A DNA stretch of 64,000 nt from the NCBI GenBank assembly GCA_963784805.1, contig CAWASR010000008.1:372001-436000 (forward strand). The letters run 5' to 3'. Made by a program: the position numbers and the translations under genes. Under the pieces are notes generated by a model. That model saw only the letters and a program-made list of their open reading frames with translations, was not told the origin of the DNA and made no database searches. This stretch comes from Roseiarcus sp963784805 (GTDB lineage: Bacteria > Pseudomonadota > Alphaproteobacteria > Rhizobiales > Beijerinckiaceae). Positions 9,346 through 16,675 of the stretch are shown one piece after another (the stretch's first letter is position 1; each line of letters begins with the position of its first letter).

Positions 9346-9608
9346 CGCGGCGGCGGCGGCGGCGCGGCGGGTTCGGGATATTGGCCCACTATTGGCTGTT
9401 AAAAATCGGCGCCAGGCGGCGCGTGGCCGGCGAGCGAAAGCATCGTGGAAGAGAAAGAAAACCGGGGGGAAGCTTTTGAAAGTCCGCAGGGAAGCAAAAG
9501 AAAGGAAAAGGGAAGGAAACGAAAGCTTTTTATTTCCGCAAATCGGGATTTTTCAAGGGGTTGCGCGCGAATCCAAATAAAAAATTTTCGTGTGCGATTT
9601 CGCGCTTC
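9346..9608. other. Intergenic stretch with strong purine bias on the + strand
   Basis: From about 9435 to 9530 the + strand is almost all A and G (for example AAAAGAAAGGAAAAGGGAAG), a composition unlike anything nearby. It is followed by an A/T-rich stretch around 9570-9590. No gene, hairpin or tandem unit explains it. It lies between the convergent ends of the DsbD-like gene and the HTH protein gene. Confidence 0.5.
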
Positions 9609-10085
9609 TCAAATCTCGCCGCCGCCCTCCCCCTCGCCCTCCGGCGCCAGGGCCGCCTTCGCCTTCCTTGCCTGCAGCCGGGCGGCGATGCGGGTCATCT
9701 TGGCGTAGAGCCGCTGGCGCGCCGCCTCGTCATAAGCCTGCGGCGCGGCGGCGGCCGGCTGGTAGCGGTCGAGCCGCTCGAGCAGCTTGAGATAGGGCTG
9801 AATGGCCTCGACCGCGCCGCCGGCGAGCGCGCCGGCCGCGAGCCTGAGCGCCGGCTCGAGCCGCATCAGCTGCAGGCGGGCGTGGTCGGCCGCCGGGTCG
9901 ACGATCCTCTTTTCCAGCGCCTTGCTGACGATCTGGCGGATGCGCCGGCCCGTGAGCCCCTCCTCGCGCGCGATCTCCCCATAGCCCCAGCCCTCCCGAA
10001 GCCGGGCGAAGATCCGCGCCCGCCGCAATTCCCGGGTAACGACGTTGAGCCGCCGCTTCGAAGCGGGCGCCGTCTGCTGAACCAT
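9609..10085 (-). CDS. Small helix-turn-helix protein of unknown function
   Basis: A 158-aa protein. Residues 20-60 (ARLREGWGYGEIAREEGL, then RIRQIVSKALEKR) form a convincing helix-turn-helix, like sigma-region-4 or resolvase-type HTHs. The C-terminal half is alanine-rich and probably helical (YLKLLERLDRYQ...), and the tail is acidic. GGGAGAG precedes the ATG at good distance. The role as a DNA-binding regulator is inferred from the HTH alone. The roughly 300 bases upstream include repeated GTATTAC half-sites that could be its operator. Confidence 0.6.
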   Translation of the reverse strand: MVQQTAPASKRRLNVVTRELRRARIFARLREGWGYGEIAREEGLTGRRIRQIVSKALEKRIVDPAADHARLQLMRLEPALRLAAGALAGGAVEAIQPYLKLLERLDRYQPAAAAPQAYDEAARQRLYAKMTRIAARLQARKAKAALAPEGEGEGGGEI

Positions 10086-10289
10086 GCCGAACTCTCCCGC
10101 CGCGCCGCCCAGCGGCGCTCGATCGATGGAAAGGGCAGGATAACATGAGTTTTGAAAATCAGAAAGAAATTGTCGAAGAAATCTTCGCCTAGGCCGTGTG
10201 CCCCTGCGTTTTCAGAAAGTTGCGCCAAGGAAATTCACCCGGGGCGGATTCCCTGACGAGCGGGTCGAAGCAAAGAGGGAATTGAGAAT

Positions 10290-10314
10290 GTATTACAGTA
10301 ATACACCGTAATAC
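10290..10314. promoter_or_regulatory. Repeated GTATTAC/GTAATAC half-sites
   Basis: GTATTAC-A-GTAATAC at 10290-10304 is a perfect 15-bp palindrome, followed three bases later by another GTAATAC at 10308-10314. Three ordered half-sites in a GC-rich intergenic region look like a regulator binding site. They lie in the 298-base gap between the AraC-type gene and the HTH gene, about 205 bases upstream of the HTH gene's start. The remainder of the gap shows nothing recognisable. Confidence 0.45.
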
Positions 10315-10383
10315 CATGACTGAACCCGCGGCTCGAGAAGACGGCGCCCCGCCGCTTCCCGGTCGCCGCCACGGCATTCGGCC

Positions 10384-11409
10384 TCACCCGCTCCGCTCCG
10401 CCCGCCAGCGGGCGGGCGTGGTTCCCGACCAGGCCTTGAAGGCTCTTGTGAAGGCGCTCTGTTCGGCGAAGCCGAGGGCGGCGGCGATTTCGGCGATCTT
10501 CCTGTCCTTGGCGAGCAGGCGGCGCGCGGCGTCGAACCGCGCCTCGTCGGCGAGCTCCGAATAGGTGAGGCCCGCCGCGCGCAGGCGATGGGCGAAGGTC
10601 CGGGCGTTGAGGCCAAGCGCGCGCGCGACGCGCTCGCGGCCGATCTCGCCTGCGCCGATCTGGCTGCGGATGACCGATTTGACGGTTGCGACGAAGTCGC
10701 CGCGCGCCCTCGCCATCGCGTCTTCCAGAAGGGGAGCAAGAATGGCCGCGACGTCCGGATTGCGGCCACGCACCGGCGCGTCGAGGGCCGCGGCGTCGAA
10801 GAGGAGGGCCGCGGCCGGCGCCGCATAGTCGATCGACGCCCAGAAGAACTTCGCGAACCGCGCCCTGTCGCTCGGAGGGTCGCGGGTCAGCCGCACCCGG
10901 ATCGGGCGCCAGCCGGGGCCGCAAAGCGACCGCATCGTATTGAACAGAATGGCCATCGCCCCGTCGACGATCTGATCGGCGGCTTCGATGTCAGGGGCGG
11001 TGACAATGTAGCCGCAGGCGGCGACGGCGCCCTGGATGGCGAGGCGGACCGCCCCGCCGGTGTCGCTCGTCTTCAGGCCGTCGGCGATGATCCGCAGGGC
11101 GTCGCCCACGGTCGGCGCGTGCAGCGAGACGAGGCCGGGCAGGCCGATCGCGATCGCGCCCATGCGCGCGCCGACGCGCAGCCCGAAATCGTCGCACCCG
11201 GTGGCGCGCAGGCTCTCGCCGACCAGCCGTCCGAGGGCGGGATACGGCAATACATTGTCGGGGTCTGAAAAGAGCTCCGGCTCGATTTCGGCGCGGTGCA
11301 GGATTTCAGTGGGGTCGACGCCGAGCTCTCTCAGAGTGACGGGAATGGCGGCGGCGTTCCGAACCTTGACGGTGGCCCAGCCTTCGCGGGCGTTCAGCGG
11401 AAAGTTCAA
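10384..11409 (-). CDS. AraC family transcriptional regulator
   Basis: A roughly 341-aa regulator with an N-terminal arabinose-binding-type effector domain (ILHRAEIEPELFSDPDNVLPYPALGRLV...) and a C-terminal AraC double HTH (RVARALGLNARTFAHRLRAAG, then IAEIAAALGFAEQSAFTRAFKAW). The start is uncertain: a TTG at 11409 has GGGAGCAGGG just upstream, and the frame is open to 11445. It is divergent from the sulfatase-maturase/sulfatase pair with ~340 bases between, so it is the natural candidate to control that pair; this is inference from position only. Confidence 0.88.
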   Translation of the reverse strand: MNFPLNAREGWATVKVRNAAAIPVTLRELGVDPTEILHRAEIEPELFSDPDNVLPYPALGRLVGESLRATGCDDFGLRVGARMGAIAIGLPGLVSLHAPTVGDALRIIADGLKTSDTGGAVRLAIQGAVAACGYIVTAPDIEAADQIVDGAMAILFNTMRSLCGPGWRPIRVRLTRDPPSDRARFAKFFWASIDYAAPAAALLFDAAALDAPVRGRNPDVAAILAPLLEDAMARARGDFVATVKSVIRSQIGAGEIGRERVARALGLNARTFAHRLRAAGLTYSELADEARFDAARRLLAKDRKIAEIAAALGFAEQSAFTRAFKAWSGTTPARWRAERSG

Positions 11410-11751
11410 ACCCTGCTCCCGATCCCGCCTCCCGGCATGTCCCAATCTGGCAATTTATGGCCTGTCCCGTCAATGACGCCGCCCGGCCCGGTCGGGTAAA
11501 AGCGGCGGGGCCGACCTAGGGTCAGAATCGTGGCGACCTGCGCCCCTTCGGCGTTCACGCTCGGTTTTGATGGCCCGTCCGTGCGGCCATCGTCGCAAAC
11601 CGACGCTGCAATCGAGGCTGATCATGCTCTGGAGATGGAGGAAGCCCGCCTCGGCGGCCCTTCCGGTCGCGGCGACGAAAGTCGCAGCGCCGAGGCCGTC
11701 GCACTTACGCGATGCGGGCGGCCCGGTTCCGCCTGAGCCGATCCGAAGCGT
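11410..11751. other. Divergent promoter region between the AraC gene and the maturase gene
   Basis: No gene is supported in these ~340 bases. The strand has no clear ribosome-binding site or conserved protein. The AraC regulator probably binds here, but I could not pick out a convincing pair of direct repeats. Confidence 0.4.
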
Positions 11752-12990
11752 ATGACGCCGAAATCCGCCTATCACCTCCTCGCGAAGCCCGCTGGCGCGG
11801 CGTGCAACCTCGGCTGTCAATATTGCTTCTTTCTGTCGAAGGAGAACCTCTATCCGGCGCGCGAAAGCCCGTTGATGCCGGACGACGTTCTGGAGACCTA
11901 CATCAGGCAGCTGATGCAATCGTCCTTCGGGCCGCAGGCAGAAGTGTCATGGCAGGGCGGCGAGCCGATGCTGCGCGGCATCGACTTCTTTCGCCGTTCG
12001 GTCGAGCTCGCGAACAAATATCGCCCGCCGGGCATGCGCGTGCTGCACACGATCCAGACCAACGCCACGCTGATCGACGACGAATGGGCGAGGTTCTTCA
12101 AGCAGAACAACTATCTCGTCGGGGTCAGCGTCGACGGGCCGCGCGAAATGCATGACGCCTTCCGCGTCGCCAAGGGCGGCGAGGGGAGCTTCGACGACGT
12201 CATCCGCGGCTGGCAATGCCTCAAGAAGCACAGGGTCGACGCCAACATCCTGTGCACGATCCACGCCGCCAACGCCGACCATCCGCTCGAGGTTTATCGC
12301 TTCTTCCGCGACGAATTGAAGGCCGAGTACATCCAGTTCATCCCGATCGTCGAACGGGCGACGCCGGAGACGATCGCGCTTGCGAACAAGGGTTGGGGCG
12401 GGCTCAAGGGCGCGGACCGGCCGCTCTACACGCAGACCGGGACTCTCGTCACCGAGCGGTCGGTGAAGTCGGACAAGTTCGGCAAATTCCTGATCGCCAT
12501 TTTCGACGAGTGGCTGAAGCGGGACGTCGGCAAGGTGTTCGTCGTCACCTTCGACGTCGCCCTCGGCAGCTGGCTCGGCCAGCACAATTCCTGCATCGTC
12601 TCGCCGACCTGCGGCGCAGCGCTGGCGATGGAGCACAACGGCGACGTCTATTCCTGCGACCATTACGTCGAGCCGGACCATCGTCTCGGCAACGTGCGCG
12701 AGACGCCGCTCGGCGACCTCGTCCTTTCCGAGCAGCAGCGCCGGTTCGGCCAGGCGAAATACGACACGCTCCCAAAATACTGTCGCGAGTGCCCCGTGCT
12801 CTTCGCCTGCTACGGCGAGTGCCCGCGCAACCGATTCATCAGGACGCCGGACGGCGAAGAGGGGCTGAACTACCTCTGCGAAGGCTACAAGGCCTTCTTC
12901 CAGCACATCGACAAGCCGATGCGGACCATGGCCGGCCTCGTCCGCAAGGGGCGCTACGCCGACGAGATCATGGAGATGGGACAGGCATGA
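11752..12990 (+). CDS. Anaerobic sulfatase-maturating enzyme (radical SAM)
   Basis: A 412-aa radical SAM/SPASM enzyme that oxidises the active-site Cys (or Ser) of type I sulfatases to formylglycine. The SAM-cluster motif CNLGCQYC is at residues 18-25, followed by WQGGEPML. The C-terminal SPASM domain carries the auxiliary-cluster cysteines in SPTCGAALAMEHNGDVYSCDHYV and YCRECPVLFACYGECPRNRF. Length is normal for anSME/AtsB/ChuR. It is directly followed, after a ~180-base repeat-containing gap, by a sulfatase with a CSPTR site, the expected substrate. The match of a Cys-type sulfatase with its maturase makes the assignment strong. Confidence 0.93.
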   Translation: MTPKSAYHLLAKPAGAACNLGCQYCFFLSKENLYPARESPLMPDDVLETYIRQLMQSSFGPQAEVSWQGGEPMLRGIDFFRRSVELANKYRPPGMRVLHTIQTNATLIDDEWARFFKQNNYLVGVSVDGPREMHDAFRVAKGGEGSFDDVIRGWQCLKKHRVDANILCTIHAANADHPLEVYRFFRDELKAEYIQFIPIVERATPETIALANKGWGGLKGADRPLYTQTGTLVTERSVKSDKFGKFLIAIFDEWLKRDVGKVFVVTFDVALGSWLGQHNSCIVSPTCGAALAMEHNGDVYSCDHYVEPDHRLGNVRETPLGDLVLSEQQRRFGQAKYDTLPKYCRECPVLFACYGECPRNRFIRTPDGEEGLNYLCEGYKAFFQHIDKPMRTMAGLVRKGRYADEIMEMGQA

Positions 12991-13000
12991 CGCCAACACC

Positions 13001-13126
13001 GTCATTACGAGGAGCCATAGGGCGTCGAGAGACGCCCGTCTACCGACGGGCTATGGCGGCGAAGCAATCCAGCATCGCCGCGCCCTCTACCGACTTCATG
13101 GATTGCTTCGCTTCGCTCGCAATGAC
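13001..13126. repeat. Nested inverted-repeat element between maturase and sulfatase genes
   Basis: The ends GTCATTACGA (13001-13010) and TCGCAATGAC (13117-13126) are near-perfect inverted copies, with inner arms GAAGCAATCC (13061-13070) and GGATTGCTTC (13100-13109) and a central hairpin GCCCGTC-TACC-GACGGGC. This is the widespread bacterial intergenic palindrome with 'GTCATTGCGAG...GAAGCAATCC' ends. In an operon transcript it would fold strongly and could alter the ratio of maturase to sulfatase. Confidence 0.8.
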
Positions 13127-13174
13127 GAACGCGTAAGAGCATGACGCGTTGCGGCAGGTTTAAAGGAGGACGAG

Positions 13175-15658
13175 ATGAGCAAGATGAATAGACGGCAATT
13201 GTTTCTGTCCACGGCCAAGGGCGCGCTGCTCGGCGCGCTCGGCGCCGTCGGGTTCCGCACGCAGGCCCAGGCCCAGTCGCCGGCGGCCACCCAGTTCCCC
13301 GACAGCACGGTGCTGCCGACCCCAACGCCGCCCTTCAAAGGCTTCATCGAACCGAACCTGGTCAACAGCCACCCGGGTTGGCCGCCGACCGTCATGCCGC
13401 CCGAAGGCGCGCCGAACGTGCTGCTCGTCCTGATCGACGATGCGGGCTTCGGCTCGAACTCCGCGTTCGGCGGCCTCGTGCCGACGCCGACCTTGGACAA
13501 GCTGGCGAAAGCCGGCCTGCGCTACACCCAGATGCACAACACGGCGCTCTGCTCGCCGACGCGGGCCGCGCTGCTCACCGGCCGGAACCATCACCGGGTC
13601 GGATTCGGCATGGTGGCCGAGGGTGCGACGGGCTATCCCGGCTACAATTCCATCACGGGGCCCGAGAACGCACATGGAGCGCTGGCCCTCAAGGAGAACG
13701 GCTACTCCACCGCCTGGTTCGGCAAGAACCACAACGTCCCGGTCTGGGAGGCGAGCCCGCAGGGACCATTCGAGCATTTTCCGATCGGACAGGGCTACGA
13801 CTATTTCTACGGCTTCATCGGCGGCGACACGAGTCAGTGGCAGCCGGGGAGCCTGTTCCGAAATATGACGCCGATCCACCCCTACAACGGCAAGCCGGGC
13901 TGGAACCTGATCACCGCCATGGCGGACGACTGCATCGAGTACATCAATACGCAGACGGCGACCGACCCGAAGCGACCGTGGTTCATCCATTACGCGCCGG
14001 GCGCGACGCATGCGCCGCACCATCCGACGCCGGAATGGATCGAGAAGATTAGCGCCATGCATCTCTTCGACGACGGCTGGAACGCGGTTACCGAGCGCAT
14101 CTTCGAGAACCAGAAGAAGCTCGGCGTCGTGCCGGCGAACGCCAAGCTGCCGCCCTGGCCGGACTTCCTCCCCAAATGGGAGACGCTGAACGCCGACCAG
14201 AAGAAGCTCTACCTTCGCCAGATCGACGTCTGGGCCGCCTACATGGCCTATGTGGACCACGAGATCGGGCGCGTCGTAGACACCGTCGAGAAGCTTGGCC
14301 TGTTCAACAACACGCTGATCATGTGGGTCTGCGGCGACAACGGCATGAGCGCTGAAGGCTCGATGAACGGCACGCCGAACGAGGTCGCCTATTTCAACGG
14401 CTACGCCTTCACGGTCGAGCAGATGCTGCCCTTGATCCCGGCGTGGGGCACCGATCAGACCTACCCGCACTTCGCGGTGCCTTGGGCGTTCGCGATGGAT
14501 ACGCCCTACAGGTGGACGAAGCAGATCGCCTCGCATCTCGGCGGCACGCGCACCGGCATGGTGGTGAGCTGGCCGAAGCGCATCACCGACGCCGGCGGGA
14601 TCCGCCACCAGTTCCACCACGTCATCGACGTCATCCCGACGGTCTTCGACGCGGTCGGCATCCCGCAGCCGACGATGGTGAACGGCATCGCGCAGACGCC
14701 GTGGGACGGCGTGAGCATGGTCTATACCTGGGACAAGGCCGGCGCCGACGCGCCGTCGACGCGCACGACCCAGTACTTCGAGATCCTCGGCAATCGCGCG
14801 ATCTACCACGACGGCTGGATGGCCAGCACCATTCCGGCGGTGACGCCGTGGGAAGGCGTCGCAGGGCATCCGCCGGTCGACGTGCTGAACGGATTCAAGT
14901 GGGAGCTCTACAACCTCAAGGAGGATCCGACCCAGACCAACGATCTGTCGGAAAAGGAGCCCGAACGGCTGAAGAGCATGCAGGAGCTCTGGATGATCGA
15001 GGCCGTGCGCAACAATGTGCTGCCGCTGAACGCCTCCCAAGTCGCGATCCTGACTGTAGAGCGCCCCGGACCGGCCGCGGGCCGTTCGCAGTTCGTCTAT
15101 ACCTCGCAGAACACCTCCAACCAGTTCGGCGTCGCGCCCTCGATCCTCAACCGCCCCTATAAGATCACCGCCGAGATCGAAGTCCCGCAGGGCGGGGCGG
15201 AGGGCGTGCTGGTGACCCAGGGCGGTCGGTTCTCCGGCTACGGGCTCTATCTCAAGGACGGCAAGCCGACCTTCACCATGGACCTGCTCGACATCGAGCG
15301 GCCGAAATGGCAGGGGACCGACGCGCTGCCGCCCGGCAAGCACACCCTCGTCTTCGACTGGAAGATGGACCCGACCGGCATGCCGGTCGGGCGCGGGGGG
15401 ACCGGCACGCTGTCGGTGAACGGCAAGACGGTGGCGCAGAAGTCGTTGCCCCATACCCAGCCGTTCCTCTGGGCCTGGGACGAGACATTCGACATCGGCC
15501 TCGACACCGGCACGCCGGTGGACGACGCCGACTATCAGGTGCCGTTCCCGTTCACCGGCAAGCTCGAGAAGATCACCTTCGACCTCGGCGAAACGCTCAT
15601 GACGCCGGAGGCCATCAAGGCCATGATGGAGGAGCTGGCGAAGAAGCGCGATCGATGA
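13175..15658 (+). CDS. Tat-exported arylsulfatase, Cys-type
   Basis: An 827-aa type I sulfatase that hydrolyses sulfate esters. The N-terminus is a twin-arginine signal (NRRQLFLSTAKGALLGALGA), so it should be exported folded. The metal-binding pair DD is near residues 88-89 (LLVLIDDAGFG), and the formylglycine site is Cys126 in CSPTRAALLTG, the canonical C-x-P-x-R. The alkaline-phosphatase-like core continues to about residue 570, and a C-terminal domain of about 200 residues follows, probably a beta-sandwich. AAAGGAGG precedes the ATG. It shares the operon with its maturase. The substrate sulfate ester cannot be told from sequence. Confidence 0.93.
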   Translation: MSKMNRRQLFLSTAKGALLGALGAVGFRTQAQAQSPAATQFPDSTVLPTPTPPFKGFIEPNLVNSHPGWPPTVMPPEGAPNVLLVLIDDAGFGSNSAFGGLVPTPTLDKLAKAGLRYTQMHNTALCSPTRAALLTGRNHHRVGFGMVAEGATGYPGYNSITGPENAHGALALKENGYSTAWFGKNHNVPVWEASPQGPFEHFPIGQGYDYFYGFIGGDTSQWQPGSLFRNMTPIHPYNGKPGWNLITAMADDCIEYINTQTATDPKRPWFIHYAPGATHAPHHPTPEWIEKISAMHLFDDGWNAVTERIFENQKKLGVVPANAKLPPWPDFLPKWETLNADQKKLYLRQIDVWAAYMAYVDHEIGRVVDTVEKLGLFNNTLIMWVCGDNGMSAEGSMNGTPNEVAYFNGYAFTVEQMLPLIPAWGTDQTYPHFAVPWAFAMDTPYRWTKQIASHLGGTRTGMVVSWPKRITDAGGIRHQFHHVIDVIPTVFDAVGIPQPTMVNGIAQTPWDGVSMVYTWDKAGADAPSTRTTQYFEILGNRAIYHDGWMASTIPAVTPWEGVAGHPPVDVLNGFKWELYNLKEDPTQTNDLSEKEPERLKSMQELWMIEAVRNNVLPLNASQVAILTVERPGPAAGRSQFVYTSQNTSNQFGVAPSILNRPYKITAEIEVPQGGAEGVLVTQGGRFSGYGLYLKDGKPTFTMDLLDIERPKWQGTDALPPGKHTLVFDWKMDPTGMPVGRGGTGTLSVNGKTVAQKSLPHTQPFLWAWDETFDIGLDTGTPVDDADYQVPFPFTGKLEKITFDLGETLMTPEAIKAMMEELAKKRDR

Positions 15659-15668
15659 TGAAGAGCAG

Positions 15669-15692
15669 CCTCTCCCCGCTCGCGGGGAGAGG
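15669..15692. repeat. Palindromic repeat, likely terminator hairpin (copy 1)
   Basis: Two 11-base arms, CCTCTCCCCGC and GCGGGGAGAGG, are separated by two bases, and GGTCCGGGTGAGGGGC follows. It lies 11 bases after the sulfatase stop. A close relative with the same tail (GGTGAGGGGC) is at 48643-48662. Such elements are dispersed through many alphaproteobacterial genomes and may end transcription here. Confidence 0.75.
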
Positions 15693-15919
15693 GTCCGGGT
15701 GAGGGGCGAGGCGGCGGCCCCGCAAGAGGCCTCCTTTATCCCGATTGAGCTCGAATTTTTCTCGCGCTTCGCTCCGCCAGGCAAACAATGACCCCATCCA
15801 GATCGGCTCGAGATTTCGACTCGCGCAACCGCTTTACGCAACGCTCGCCAATTGACTATTCTCTCCGCTTCTCAGGCGGCCGTCTCAAGGCCGCGCTTCG
15901 TGACCGGGAAGGACCAATC

Positions 15920-16408
15920 ATGACCATCAAAATCGGCGAACGCCTGCCCAACGCCACGCTCCGCCAGGTGACGCCCGACGGGCCGAAGCCAGTCGAGACC
16001 AAGGATTATTTCGCCGGCAAGAGGGTCGTTCTGTTCGGGCTGCCGGGCGCTTTCACGCCGACCTGCCACAAGAACCATCTGCCGGGCTTCATCGTCAACG
16101 AAGCCGCGTTCAAGGCCAAAGGCGTCGACGCCATCGCCATGACCTCGATCAACGACCATTTCGTGCTCGCGGCCTGGTCGGAGGCGAGCGGCGCCAAGGG
16201 GCATGTCGATTTTCTCGCCGACGGCAATGGCGAGTTCGCCAAGGCCCTGGGCCTCGACCTCGACCTTTCGGCCGGCGGCCTGGGCCTGCGCTCAAAACGC
16301 TATTCGATGCTGGTCGAGGACGGCGTGGTCAAGGCGCTCAACATCGAACCGGAGCCGGGCAAGGCCGACATCTCCGGCGCCGAGCATCTTCTGGCGCAGA
16401 TCGGGTAG
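15920..16408 (+). CDS. Peroxiredoxin, Prx5/AhpE-like
   Basis: A 162-aa thiol peroxidase that reduces hydrogen peroxide and organic hydroperoxides. The peroxidatic cysteine is Cys49 in PGAFTPTCHKNHLPGF, the hallmark of the Prx5 subfamily. No second conserved cysteine fits the atypical 2-Cys human type, so it probably uses an external thiol such as glutathione or glutaredoxin. AAGGA lies before the ATG at 15920. The frame is open upstream to 15788 but without homology. It is monocistronic and converges on topA; the ~265-base gap at 16409-16675 holds only repeat-like sequence with a small hairpin at 16450-16464. Confidence 0.92.
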   Translation: MTIKIGERLPNATLRQVTPDGPKPVETKDYFAGKRVVLFGLPGAFTPTCHKNHLPGFIVNEAAFKAKGVDAIAMTSINDHFVLAAWSEASGAKGHVDFLADGNGEFAKALGLDLDLSAGGLGLRSKRYSMLVEDGVVKALNIEPEPGKADISGAEHLLAQIG

Positions 16409-16675
16409 GGCGGGCGGCGTCGGAATCGGCGCGAGGGCCCTCATCCGGCCGCGCTTTGAGCGCGTCCGCCTTCTCCCGTTCACAAGGCCGCCGGATTCAC
16501 AGAACGTCTCGCTTCGGCAGGGCCACGTCGGCCCGTCGCCGTCAAGGCGCTGGCGCGCCTCCTTCGCTTCGCTTTGGCCCTTCGGGCGACTGCGCCGCGC
16601 CGACGAGGCCGCAAGAAGAAGGGGATGTGTGAATCCGGTAGCCCTTTCGCGGGCAGAGGGGTTTGGGCGAGGGCC

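Noticed and set aside
13160..15841. 893-codon minus-strand frame opposite the sulfatase gene
   Set aside because: Mirror frame of a clear sulfatase; composition (Arg, His, Val, Asp) is typical of antisense GC-rich translation.
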